Made by a program: the position numbers and the translations under genes. Positions 1 through 6,605 of a DNA stretch of 7,929 nucleotides are shown in pieces (within the stretch, counting starts at the first letter, position 1; every line of letters starts with the position of its first letter). The notes under the pieces were generated by a model. The model saw only the letters and a program-made list of their open reading frames with translations, was not told where the DNA came from and made no database searches. The stretch is from positions 1 to 7,929 of the forward strand of contig JBBAFB010000101.1 in NCBI GenBank assembly GCA_041655595.1. Direction: 5' to 3'. This DNA is from JBBAFB01 sp041655595 (lineage in GTDB: Bacteria; Bacillota; DULZ01).

Positions 1-2008
1 ACATATTCCTGACTGTTACCAATTGCAGTTCATCCTTGCGGTCCTTCATCCTCTTTGCCAACGTTTCCCGCTTAGCTTTTGTACCGATAAAAAACTGCCA
101 TTCCGCCGGATCCGATGAACTGCCGGTCATCACCACTTTTATTTTTCCTGCCATTAAATCATCGCTGTGCCAATCGGGGCGAAGAGCTACAATCTGCTTG
201 TAAAGATCTATGGCAATTCTACGGCTCATGGCCACTATCATAGCTTTGGCCCCATCATTTTCCTGGGCCAACTCACGTTTTTCAAAATGTTCCACAATAT
301 CTTTGGCGATTTCCCGAACCCTTTCCTCTGCCCCCACCACGGCCTCAAGTCTGGCCCACTTGCTTTTTAGCTTTTCTTTTTGATCTGCTTCCTGATATTC
401 TGTGATTTCTTCATATTCGGAATCTATTTGGGGTTTCAATTCTTCCGGCAGCTCAAGTTTGGCAATTCTGCTTTCATAGAAGATTTTAACTGTAGTGCCG
501 TCCTCTACCGCCCTGGTCATATCATAAACATCAATATAGTCACCAAAAACAGCCCTAGTGTTCTTGTCGGTCAATTCCACCGGTGTCCCCGTAAAGCCTA
601 TGTAAGAAGCGTTGGGCAAGCTTTCTCGCATGTATTTAGCAAAACCATACCTAATCTCCGCCTCGGTCTTACCCTTTACCACCTCTGCCCCAAAACCGTA
701 TTGACTGCGATGGGCTTCATCAGCAATAACAATGACATTTTTTCTCTTGGTTAAAACTCCGCCACTGACAAAAGGAGGAGAAGCCTCCGCCGCTTTTGTT
801 GAGGGTTGGTCGGCCTCAAAAACTTTATCAGCACAGCTAAAAGAAGATGCGAATTTTTGTATGGTGGTAAAAATAATTCCCCCGCTGGTTCGATTGTTTA
901 AAAGCTCTCTCAAATGGGCCCTGTCCTCAGCCTGTATGGGGGTGTTTCTTAAAAGATCCTTGCTGTTAAGAAAGGTGGTAAATAATTGATCATCCAAATC
1001 ATTGCGATCGGTAATAACCACTATGGTGGGATTTTCTAATACTTGGCTAATAACCAATTTGCCGGCGTAAAAAACCATGGACAAACTTTTACCGCTGCCT
1101 TGAGTATGCCAAATTACCCCAATGCGCCCACCCCCCGACTCTTGGATAGCCCGATAACTGCTTTCAACAGCCTTATTAACTGCATGATATTGATGATAGC
1201 CCGCCAATATTTTAGTGTTTTCTTGTCCATCACTTTGAAACAGAATAAAATGCCTGATGATATCTAAAAACCGTTCCCGCTGAAACATTCCCTTAATCAG
1301 TACCTCCAGTCGGGGCATGGATAAAGGTGCTACACCTTCCCCATCTATGGTTCGCCAAGCCATAAAGCGGTCTTCATTGGAGGTTAGGGTGCCTGCCCTG
1401 GCATTAACCCCATCGCTGGTCACCATAAAGGAGTTGTATGTAAATAATGAGGGAATGGTCATTTTATAGGCTTGCAGTTGGTTATAGGCATCGGAAATAT
1501 CTATGTTTTCATCAGTAGCTGTTTTTAGTTCAATGACTACTAGAGGAATACCGTTTATAAAGACAACTACATCAGGGCGTTTTTCCACCCCATGCTCGAT
1601 AATGGTAAATTGATTGACGGCCATGAAGTCGTTATTGTAGGGGTTTTTAAAATCAAAGGGGTAAATTTTTTCTGTTCGGTAACTGCCATCCTTTTGTTTT
1701 ACCAAAACATCAAGACCATCGGTGATCATTTTTTGAAAGGCTTTGTTGTTCATAATCAAGCTGGGATTTTGGGGAATCAAAATTTGTCTCAGGGCTTCTT
1801 CAATGGCGTCACCGGGTTGGTTTGGGTTAATTCTTATTAGGGATTCTTTTAGACGCTCGATTAAAACAACATCTCCGTAATCCTTCCGCTCCGGATACAT
1901 TCCCTCGGGAGCAATATCCGGCCCAAAAATGATTTCGCAACCAAGTTCTTCAAACCATTTCAAAGCCGCTTCTTCCAAGTGGGATTCGTAGAAACTGCCT
2001 TTTGCCAT
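1..2008 (-). CDS. hsdR: Type I restriction enzyme endonuclease/translocase subunit HsdR, 3' end beyond window
   Basis: This is the motor and nuclease subunit of a type I restriction enzyme; with HsdM and HsdS it pumps unmethylated DNA and cuts it at a distance. The frame is open for 669 codons from ATG at 2008 and leaves the window at the left edge. The N-terminal PD-(D/E)xK nuclease is intact: D146, E160 and K162 (the ELK motif), followed by Q177-xxx-Y181. Helicase motifs follow: Walker A TQGSGKS at 302-308, VVITDRNDLDDQLF after it, DEAH at 430-433 and TGTP at 473-476. The last residues seen, LQLVTVRNM, normally come just before the WLTGFDAP motif, so roughly the last third of a protein of about 1,000 residues is missing only because of the window edge. 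Residues 388-422, between IQKF and the DEAH box, look longer than usual and contain a palindromic stretch. The start is fixed by a strong ribosome binding site inside hsdS. No stop or frameshift was found. Confidence 0.96.
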   Translation of the reverse strand, partial: MAKGSFYESHLEEAALKWFEELGCEIIFGPDIAPEGMYPERKDYGDVVLIERLKESLIRINPNQPGDAIEEALRQILIPQNPSLIMNNKAFQKMITDGLDVLVKQKDGSYRTEKIYPFDFKNPYNNDFMAVNQFTIIEHGVEKRPDVVVFINGIPLVVIELKTATDENIDISDAYNQLQAYKMTIPSLFTYNSFMVTSDGVNARAGTLTSNEDRFMAWRTIDGEGVAPLSMPRLEVLIKGMFQRERFLDIIRHFILFQSDGQENTKILAGYHQYHAVNKAVESSYRAIQESGGGRIGVIWHTQGSGKSLSMVFYAGKLVISQVLENPTIVVITDRNDLDDQLFTTFLNSKDLLRNTPIQAEDRAHLRELLNNRTSGGIIFTTIQKFASSFSCADKVFEADQPSTKAAEASPPFVSGGVLTKRKNVIVIADEAHRSQYGFGAEVVKGKTEAEIRYGFAKYMRESLPNASYIGFTGTPVELTDKNTRAVFGDYIDVYDMTRAVEDGTTVKIFYESRIAKLELPEELKPQIDSEYEEITEYQEADQKEKLKSKWARLEAVVGAEERVREIAKDIVEHFEKRELAQENDGAKAMIVAMSRRIAIDLYKQIVALRPDWHSDDLMAGKIKVVMTGSSSDPAEWQFFIGTKAKRETLAKRMKDRKDELQLVTVRNM
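768..799. repeat. Imperfect palindrome inside hsdR, possibly an inserted short repeat
   Basis: ACAAAA (768-773) and TTTTGT (794-799) are complementary outer arms; GGAGG (774-778) and CCTCC (784-788) are inner arms around a 5-nt loop (AGAAG), with GCCGC bulged on one side. In the hsdR frame this reads about KAAEASPPFV, followed by SGG; the opposite strand reads PPLTKGG. Both readings resemble the PP-hydrophobic-KGG peptides produced when dispersed palindromic repeats of many bacterial genomes fall in coding DNA. Only one copy is present, so its repeat nature is inferred. Confidence 0.45.
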
Positions 2009-2010
2009 AA

Positions 2011-3243
2011 TTACACCTCCTCAAGGGGTACTCGGATTTCACCGGACATGAGTTTGGGGAGTAAGGTGTCCCTAGCTTTCGCCAAATGCAGATTTTGATC
2101 TTCCAATAACATCTGCTTTTTAAAATATGGATCACAAATATTTTGAAACCTTAGTAAAGTGTGCTCATCCGGAATAAGACCAGGTACTCTTTTCATACCT
2201 GTGCCTGATATTTCTTTAAATGTTGAACCCGAAGCCATATTTTCAATCAACTCAATGCTGTTTTTTAATAAAAAATATACATAGGCGGTGCCAATATTGC
2301 TATGTGGCACAACAGATTTAAAGCCTTGGTTTGTCGTAACCACATTTTTAGAAATAGCAATGTAACCTATGGGTGCCCGGGAGCTAAAAAGAACTGTTCC
2401 TCTAGGCATTTTTTTTACACCGCTGTTTTCAAATCCAAGTTCAGTGATATCTATCTGTCCCTTTGATATAAATTTATCTTTACTAATAGATAGATCCTTA
2501 GGTGTTATCCACGGTATGCCATTATCGGTGTAATAATCCGGACGCGCTTTAGAAGGTGTACTACCACCTATTACCTCACCTAAATCGGAAATTGTCCCAA
2601 CCTTCCAACCCTTGGGGATCATGCCTAGTTCACTTTCTACAAATTCCCCGTCTTGGAAGGGTTCGAAATCGATAAACCAGCTTTTGAAAATTGCTTGGGC
2701 TATTTCTTCAAGGTTTTTATTGATACGGTTGTTGAGTTCGATTTTATCGTCAAGGCAGGAAAGAGTGGCCGCAATGGCTTTTTGTTCATCAAGTTCAGGC
2801 AAAGGAAGTACTGTATTCTTCAATACATCTTGCTGCACCCTTTGCCGCCCAGATGTTCCAATCATGGACTTAATAGCTATATCCCTTAAACGCGGACTTA
2901 TTGACAAATAGAAAATAAAGCCATTAAATGACTTATCTGGTATTTCTCTTAAAATGATATACTCTGTTGATCCGAAACCCACTTCATCTTCATCAAGTAT
3001 AGTTACCTGTGCGGTTTTGCCATTTTCCAAACAAGGAGTAATTCTTGCAAAAAGCGTGTCCCCATTTCTAAACTTTGTGCCACCTCTGTATTCGGCATAT
3101 TCATAACCGTTAATGGTTTTATTGAAAGGTTCAAGTTTTTCCATCGCAACCTTTCTAGCAATTTCACCTCTGCTGATATTTTCCGAGGGATTAAACCGAA
3201 TAATATCCTGCAATTTGTATTCTGCCCACCCACTAAAACTCAT
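2011..3243 (-). CDS. hsdS: Type I restriction-modification specificity subunit HsdS
   Basis: HsdS recognises the DNA target for both methylation and cleavage. The 410-aa protein has the standard layout: target recognition domain 1 (about 5-148), conserved helical spacer 1 (about 150-195, with LPLPELDEQKAIAATL and the stretch to KSWF), target recognition domain 2 (about 213-355, with GIPWITPKDLS and GTVLFSSRAPIGY) and conserved helical region 2 (about 357-402, ending LLPKLMSGEI). Each domain reads half of a split target; the bases recognised cannot be told from sequence alone. The ATG at 3243 is preferred because it gives a typical HsdS start (MSFSGWAEYKLQDI) and an 11-bp overlap with hsdM. 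An in-frame ATG at 3276 would add 11 residues translated from the hsdM tail and has only a weak ribosome binding site, although the one at 3243 is weak too. Reinitiation by ribosomes finishing hsdM is likely. Both halves are complete and no inverted repeats that would allow specificity switching were seen. Confidence 0.95.
   Translation of the reverse strand: MSFSGWAEYKLQDIIRFNPSENISRGEIARKVAMEKLEPFNKTINGYEYAEYRGGTKFRNGDTLFARITPCLENGKTAQVTILDEDEVGFGSTEYIILREIPDKSFNGFIFYLSISPRLRDIAIKSMIGTSGRQRVQQDVLKNTVLPLPELDEQKAIAATLSCLDDKIELNNRINKNLEEIAQAIFKSWFIDFEPFQDGEFVESELGMIPKGWKVGTISDLGEVIGGSTPSKARPDYYTDNGIPWITPKDLSISKDKFISKGQIDITELGFENSGVKKMPRGTVLFSSRAPIGYIAISKNVVTTNQGFKSVVPHSNIGTAYVYFLLKNSIELIENMASGSTFKEISGTGMKRVPGLIPDEHTLLRFQNICDPYFKKQMLLEDQNLHLAKARDTLLPKLMSGEIRVPLEEV
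2016..2021 (-). promoter_or_regulatory. Ribosome binding site of hsdR, embedded in the hsdS 3' end
   Basis: The minus strand reads AGGAGG, then 7 nt, then ATG of hsdR. The same bases encode the final Glu-Glu-Val of HsdS, whose stop codon ends 2 bp before the hsdR ATG. This is a near-perfect Shine-Dalgarno and implies that hsdR translation is coupled to, or boosted by, ribosomes finishing hsdS. Confidence 0.85.
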
Positions 3244-4723
3244 ACCCAATCGCCCCCAGACGCTTTCTGATCTCATCTTCTAACTTGTGAGATTTAGCAA
3301 ACATTTCTGCTAATTCCCCTGTTAGTCTTGTCATCTTATCATCAAAGGGTTCATCATCTTCTTTTGCTGCTTCAATCCCCACATATCTACCAGGGGTTAG
3401 AATATATTCGTGCTCCCTTATTTCTTCAATAGCGGCTGATTTACAAAAACCTTGGATGTCCCCGTATGCTTCTTTTTCGTCCCTCCAGTTATGGTAGGTA
3501 TCGCATATCCTTGCGATTTCCTCGGGAGAAAGTTCCCTATGTCTGCGGGTTACCATAGTACCCATTTTACGGGCATCAATAAACAAAATTTTACCCTTTC
3601 TATTTTCCCGTTTTTTGGATAGAAACCACAGGCAAACCGGAATAGTCACATTATAAAAAAGGTTGGGCGGCAAGGTAACAATACAATCCACCAGACCTGT
3701 TTCATCTGCTTCAATAATATTTTTCCTGATTTCCGCCTCCGCCTTAGTAGAGGTACTCATGGAGCCATTAGCCAGCACAAAACCGGCTACCCCTTTAGGG
3801 GAAAGCTTGCTGATAATATGCTGAATCCAAGCGTAATTGGCGTTATTTTTAGGCGGTATTCCATATTTCCACCGGGGATCACCTTTAATTAAAGTGTAGT
3901 CGCTAACATTAAAAGGCGGGTTAGCTAAAATATAATGGGCCCTTAAATTTTTATGAAGATCATTGCCGAAGGTATCTGCGTCCCTGTCCCCAAGATTTCC
4001 GTCAATACCCCTGATGGCAAGGTTCATCTTACAGAGCTTCCAGGTGGCGGCGGTAAACTCCTGTCCATAAATATAAATATCATCTTTTCGACCTTGATGT
4101 TCTTCTACAAAACGGGAGGATTGAACAAACATACCCCCGGAGCCACAGCAGGGGTCATAAACCCTGCCCTTATATGGCTCAATCATCCCCACCAAAAGCT
4201 TAACTATGGATGGTGGGGTATAAAATTCTCCTTCGGCGGAACCGAATTTACCCAAAAAGTATTCATAAACCCTGCCTAGGATATCTTGGGCTTTAGCTTC
4301 TTTATTACCAAGGTTAAAGGAAAATAAATCTATCAGCTCCCCCAACTTTGTTTTGTCCAACTCGGGCCTGGCATAATTTTTGGGAAGCACGCCTTTAAGG
4401 CTTCTATTTTCTCTTTCAATAGTTATCATGGCATCGTCAATTATTTGGCCGATGGTACTTTGTTTGGCGTTCTTTTTGATGTTGTCCCACCTGGCACCGG
4501 GAGGCACGAAAAAAATATTCTCCCCTATATAGGCATCCCTATCTTCTTCAAATCCTTCCCCTTCTGCTACCAATTCATTATACCTTTCCTCGAAGCTATC
4601 AGAAATATATTTTAGAAAGATAAGGCCCAAGACAACATCCTTGTAATTTGAAGGCTGGATATTACCCCTGAGTTTATCTGCCATTTCCCATAATTTGTCT
4701 TCAAATTCTAGATTTACCGCCAT
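3233..4723 (-). CDS. hsdM: Type I restriction-modification DNA methyltransferase subunit HsdM
   Basis: HsdM is the adenine-N6 methyltransferase subunit, using S-adenosylmethionine; two HsdM with one HsdS form the modification enzyme that protects host DNA. The 496-aa protein begins with the helical N-terminal HsdM domain (about 1-125, including NYKDVVLGLIFLKYISDSFE). The Rossmann-like methyltransferase core follows: EFYTP at 166-170, the cofactor-binding DPCCGSGGMF at 190-199, GQE at 220-222 and the catalytic NPPF motif at 268-271, which belongs to the N-6 adenine [DN]PP[YF] class. The C-terminal part (about 395-496) is the helical tail that packs against HsdS. The length is normal for the family and all key residues are present, so it should be active. 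ATG 4723 is preceded by a GGGGGAGG ribosome binding site at 4731-4738 and by a TATAAT box, which makes this the first gene of the operon. The stop codon lies inside the start of hsdS. Confidence 0.97.
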   Translation of the reverse strand: MAVNLEFEDKLWEMADKLRGNIQPSNYKDVVLGLIFLKYISDSFEERYNELVAEGEGFEEDRDAYIGENIFFVPPGARWDNIKKNAKQSTIGQIIDDAMITIERENRSLKGVLPKNYARPELDKTKLGELIDLFSFNLGNKEAKAQDILGRVYEYFLGKFGSAEGEFYTPPSIVKLLVGMIEPYKGRVYDPCCGSGGMFVQSSRFVEEHQGRKDDIYIYGQEFTAATWKLCKMNLAIRGIDGNLGDRDADTFGNDLHKNLRAHYILANPPFNVSDYTLIKGDPRWKYGIPPKNNANYAWIQHIISKLSPKGVAGFVLANGSMSTSTKAEAEIRKNIIEADETGLVDCIVTLPPNLFYNVTIPVCLWFLSKKRENRKGKILFIDARKMGTMVTRRHRELSPEEIARICDTYHNWRDEKEAYGDIQGFCKSAAIEEIREHEYILTPGRYVGIEAAKEDDEPFDDKMTRLTGELAEMFAKSHKLEDEIRKRLGAIGYEF

Positions 4724-4755
4724 TGCAAATCCTCCCCCGAAAGTCCTCTTGACTC

Positions 4756-4784
4756 ATTATAACCCATATTTGAGCAAAAGTGCC
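4756..4784 (-). promoter_or_regulatory. Putative promoter of the hsdM-hsdS-hsdR operon
   Basis: The minus strand carries a perfect TATAAT -10 box at 4756-4761. Initiation near 4749 would leave a leader of about 26 nt containing the hsdM ribosome binding site. The -35 region is poor: at 17-bp spacing the hexamer (4779-4784) is GGCACT. A weak -35 suggests low basal expression or help from an activator. No extended -10 TG was found. Confidence 0.55.
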
Positions 4785-4810
4785 AGACTCTACTACCAAA
4801 TGGAGATCGG

Positions 4811-4838
4811 AGGCGTTTTTGTCACATTGTGATCGCCT
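4811..4838. promoter_or_regulatory. Dyad symmetry upstream of the hsd promoter, possible operator
   Basis: A perfect TCACA-T-TGTGA palindrome (4822-4832) is flanked by an outer AGGCG (4811-4815) and CGCCT (4834-4838) pair, unequally spaced. It lies some 50-80 bp upstream of the putative hsd -10 box and downstream of the terminator of the neighbouring gene, a place suited to a regulator site. No T run follows on either strand, so it is not a clear terminator. Which protein would bind is unknown. Confidence 0.35.
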
Positions 4839-4855
4839 TTTGCCTGAAACCCAAT

Positions 4856-4881
4856 AAAAAAAGAGCTCATTTCAAGCCCTT
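4856..4881 (-). terminator. Rho-independent terminator of the LiaF-like gene
   Basis: On the minus strand AAGGGCT (4881-4875) pairs with AGCTCTT (4867-4861) around a 7-nt loop, with one G-U pair, and a run of seven T follows (4862-4856, its first bases shared with the stem). It lies 100-125 bp after the stop of the LiaF-like gene and before the hsdM promoter, so it should separate the two units. Confidence 0.65.
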
Positions 4882-4882
4882 T

Positions 4883-4910
4883 AAAAAACTCAAGCCTCTA
4901 GATAGGTTTG
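4883..4910 (-). terminator. Second, weaker hairpin before the main terminator
   Basis: On the minus strand CAAACCT (4910-4904) and AGGCTTG (4897-4891) form a 7-bp stem with one internal A-C mismatch and a 6-nt loop, followed by AG and six T (4888-4883). On the plus strand the same hairpin has G-U instead of the mismatch and is followed by TTTTTT (4911-4916), so it could also stop plus-strand transcripts. It probably acts in tandem with the stronger hairpin next to it. Confidence 0.4.
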
Positions 4911-4980
4911 TTTTTTATGCCCCTCTGCCAATTTTAATTAAAAAATAATCGGGATGGAGGTTATAAGGTTATGGGAATAC

Positions 4981-5649
4981 CTAGTTAGATATTTCAATCC
5001 CACCAAATATAGGCAAGCATTTAATATTTAAAACCGGCTGGTTCTCAGTTATTTCACTTGGAACCCTTGTTTTATCTTCCCAGGCCCCAAATATAGGAGT
5101 CCCTGCGACTGCCACCCTCCAACTAGCGGGCACTTTAACACCGACACCGCCGAAAGCGGCTGTCAAATCTAAAACGGCACCTTCCGGGTCCATGTTTGCA
5201 TCCCTCAAATCCAACTCAATGCCACCAAATAGGGCAGTCGCACTTCCTCCTTTGAAGTTTTGAGCAGTACATCTACTATCTAACCCGGAAAAAATTACAA
5301 AGTGATTAACCGAATCGCCCGTTGATGTTGGCACACTATCATGTTTTGATTTTCCAAAGATAATCAAAATACCTATAATTATTAAAGCAGCAGGCCAAAA
5401 TAGCTTAGCCAAATCGGCGGGCAACATGCCCACATTTCTAAGGAGAAAGAACAAGCCCACTAAAACTAAAATACTTCCGGAAATAAAAGATCGGGCCTGA
5501 TTCAAAAAATGATTAACTCCTATGATAATTAAAATAACAGGCCAGTAAATGGATAGTAACTCGGAAAACTTTATCACATTTAGGTTATCCAATAAGAAGC
5601 CCAAGCCTAAAAGCACCAGTATTACCCCGGCAAAAGTACGTCCGTGCAT
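4981..5649 (-). CDS. LiaF-like membrane protein (LiaI/LiaF transmembrane region plus C-terminal LiaF-type domain)
   Basis: The 222-aa protein is probably a membrane-anchored envelope or stress-signalling protein. It has four predicted helices (about 4-20, 33-49, 56-72 and 82-99) made from a duplicated unit: GVILVLLGLGFLL...YWPVILIIIGV is repeated as GSILVLVGLFFLL...FWPAALIIIGI. A linker and a soluble domain (about 113-222) follow, with three FGG-hydrophobic beta-strand repeats: ALFGGIELDL, AAFGGVGVKV and PIFGGIEI. This is the LiaF layout; LiaF of Bacillus inhibits the sensor kinase LiaS in the cell-envelope stress response. No liaR or liaS lies in the window, so the partner is unknown and the Lia role is not shown. 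ATG 5649 is chosen because AGGGGGAG lies 7 nt upstream; an upstream GTG at 5676 would translate that ribosome binding site. The gene stands alone, divergent from ecsAB, with its own terminator. Confidence 0.85.
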   Translation of the reverse strand: MHGRTFAGVILVLLGLGFLLDNLNVIKFSELLSIYWPVILIIIGVNHFLNQARSFISGSILVLVGLFFLLRNVGMLPADLAKLFWPAALIIIGILIIFGKSKHDSVPTSTGDSVNHFVIFSGLDSRCTAQNFKGGSATALFGGIELDLRDANMDPEGAVLDLTAAFGGVGVKVPASWRVAVAGTPIFGAWEDKTRVPSEITENQPVLNIKCLPIFGGIEISN

Positions 5650-5656
5650 ATTTAAT

Positions 5657-5664
5657 CTCCCCCT
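5657..5664 (-). promoter_or_regulatory. Ribosome binding site that fixes the start of the LiaF-like gene
   Basis: The minus strand reads AGGGGGAG, then 7 nt (ATTAAAT), then ATG at 5649. The open frame continues upstream through this site to a GTG at 5676, but that start has no comparable site in front of it, so ATG 5649 is the better choice. Confidence 0.75.
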
Positions 5665-5682
5665 TAAAATGTTCACAGTTCC

Positions 5683-5711
5683 AGTTTACGGTAGCTTGCG
5701 CCATAAATCAA
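5683..5711 (-). promoter_or_regulatory. Possible promoter of the LiaF-like gene
   Basis: On the minus strand TTGATT (5711-5706) and TAAACT (5688-5683) are separated by exactly 17 bp; each matches the sigma-A consensus at four of six positions. Initiation near 5676 would give a leader of about 27 nt carrying the ribosome binding site. The matches are modest and other start points are possible. Confidence 0.4.
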
Positions 5712-5729
5712 TAATTATTTAATACCGCA

Positions 5730-5737
5730 CCCCCCCC
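5730..5737. repeat. Homopolymer run of eight C between divergent genes
   Basis: Eight consecutive C (G on the minus strand) lie between the LiaF-like gene and ecsA, about 20 bp beyond the proposed -35 box of the LiaF-like gene. Such runs can change length by slippage during replication. An effect on expression is only inferred. Confidence 0.6.
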
Positions 5738-5772
5738 TTTATTATCTATTATGCCCATATTTAAACTCAACT

Positions 5773-5784
5773 GCCAAGATTGGC
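5773..5784. promoter_or_regulatory. Short perfect dyad in the ecsA upstream region
   Basis: GCCAA-GA-TTGGC is a perfect 12-bp inverted repeat. Its 2-nt centre is too small for an RNA loop, so a protein-binding site is more likely than a hairpin. It lies about 115 bp before the ecsA start. The binding protein is unknown and chance is possible. Confidence 0.3.
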
Positions 5785-5804
5785 CGCCCCAAGGATCGAA
5801 AAGA

Positions 5805-5874
5805 TTGCAGAAATACCTTGTTTCGGGTATTCTTAAGACACGGTTTTAATAGAGATTGCGGTGAAATTTATATT
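5805..5874 (+). promoter_or_regulatory. Region with candidate ecsAB promoters and a small inverted repeat
   Basis: Two weak sigma-A candidates are visible. One is TATATT (5869-5874, five of six matches) with no good -35; it would start transcription just before the ribosome binding site. The other pairs a TTGCAG hexamer with TATTCT at 17-bp spacing, three and four of six matches. AATACC (5812-5817) and GGTATT (5826-5831) form an inverted repeat across the spacer of the second candidate, which could be an operator or a leader hairpin. Which promoter is used cannot be decided from sequence. Confidence 0.3.
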
Positions 5875-5883
5875 TTATTGGCT

Positions 5884-5890
5884 AAAGGAG
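5884..5890 (+). promoter_or_regulatory. Ribosome binding site that fixes the GTG start of ecsA
   Basis: AAAGGAG is followed by 8 nt and GTG at 5899. Another in-frame GTG at 5890 overlaps this site, and a TTG at 5818 lies far upstream without a comparable site, so GTG 5899 is the likely start. Confidence 0.75.
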
Positions 5891-5898
5891 TGCTAAAA

Positions 5899-6603
5899 GT
5901 GAACCTACTACAAGTTGATATAAAAGAAGCTGGCTACTATGACTATAAAAAAGCTGTCAAGAATATCCGTTTTTCTTTGGAAAAAGGAAAAATAGTTGGC
6001 CTGATAGGCCCTAACGGTGCAGGTAAAAGCACGATTATCAAGTCTATTGTTAAAATCATACCTCATTTTATCGGAACAATTGAGTTTTATAACCGGCCTC
6101 CCCGATTTACATACATACCGGAACAGCCAATTTTTTATGATGAACTGACGTTATGGGAGCATCTAGAGGTAGCGGCTGCCGCCTATGAGCTTGATGAAAA
6201 ACTCTTTTTTGCCGACAGTGAAAAACTGCTAGCATCTTTTCAGTTAACTAAACATAAACATCAATTCCCTGGCACCTTTTCCAAAGGGATGCAGCAAAAA
6301 GCCATGTTAATTATGAGTTTGTTAATTAAACCGGATATTTATATTATAGATGAGCCTTTTGTAGGCCTTGATCCCCGGGCGGTTTTGCGATTCTTACAGA
6401 TTCTAAATCTTGAGAAAACTAGAGGAGCGGGGATTCTTATCTCCACCCACCAGTTGGATACGGCCGAACGGGTTTGTGATTCTATAATTTTAATATCTGA
6501 AGGACAAATTGCCATTGAGGGCAGTTTAACGGAAATACAAACGGCCTGCAACTTAACCGGTGCTTCTTTATTTGATTGTTTTAATGCCCTTTTGGAGCAA
6601 TGA
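5899..6603 (+). CDS. ecsA: ABC transporter ATP-binding protein, EcsA type
   Basis: This is the ATPase subunit of the Ecs transporter; it binds the cytoplasmic face of EcsB. In Bacillus subtilis ecs mutants are affected in protein secretion, competence, sporulation and intramembrane proteolysis by RasP; the transported substrate is not settled. The 234-aa protein (GTG start, 5899) has Walker A GPNGAGKST at 37-45, the Q-loop region YIPEQP around 72-77, signature FSKGMQQK at 127-134, Walker B YIIDEP at 148-153 with catalytic E152, D-loop GLDP at 156-159 and switch H184 in STH. The KGM signature in place of LSGGQ, and Glu where most ABC proteins have the Q-loop Gln, are as I recall from Bacillus EcsA (FSKGMKQK, IPETP), which supports the assignment over a generic ABC ATPase. 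The stop codon lies beside the ecsB start, so the two are cotranslated. Confidence 0.9.
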   Translation: MNLLQVDIKEAGYYDYKKAVKNIRFSLEKGKIVGLIGPNGAGKSTIIKSIVKIIPHFIGTIEFYNRPPRFTYIPEQPIFYDELTLWEHLEVAAAAYELDEKLFFADSEKLLASFQLTKHKHQFPGTFSKGMQQKAMLIMSLLIKPDIYIIDEPFVGLDPRAVLRFLQILNLEKTRGAGILISTHQLDTAERVCDSIILISEGQIAIEGSLTEIQTACNLTGASLFDCFNALLEQ

Positions 6604-6605
6604 CC

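Noticed and set aside
167..1840. Several plus-strand open frames of 67-124 codons across this stretch
   Set aside because: They overlap the continuous, motif-rich hsdR frame on the minus strand, lack convincing ribosome binding sites and resemble no known protein.
2011..3243. Phase-variable or invertible hsdS locus
   Set aside because: Only one hsdS is present, with no recombinase gene, no second partial hsdS and no flanking inverted repeats in the window.
3244..3276. Longer hsdS start at ATG 3276
   Set aside because: It adds 11 residues encoded by the hsdM tail, outside the usual HsdS start, and the ribosome binding site is no better than that of ATG 3243.
1950..4279. Other small open frames on both strands within hsdS and hsdM, and one across the hsdS/hsdR junction
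   Set aside because: They are out-of-frame or antisense readings of well-supported hsd genes, with no domain signal.
4774..4785. TGGCAC...TTGC on the minus strand, like a sigma-54 promoter
   Set aside because: The GG and GC elements are 7 bp apart instead of the required 10, so the -24/-12 geometry fails.
5818..5898. N-terminal extension of EcsA from TTG 5818
   Set aside because: The added 27 residues do not look like an ABC ATPase N-terminus, and a good ribosome binding site precedes GTG 5899.
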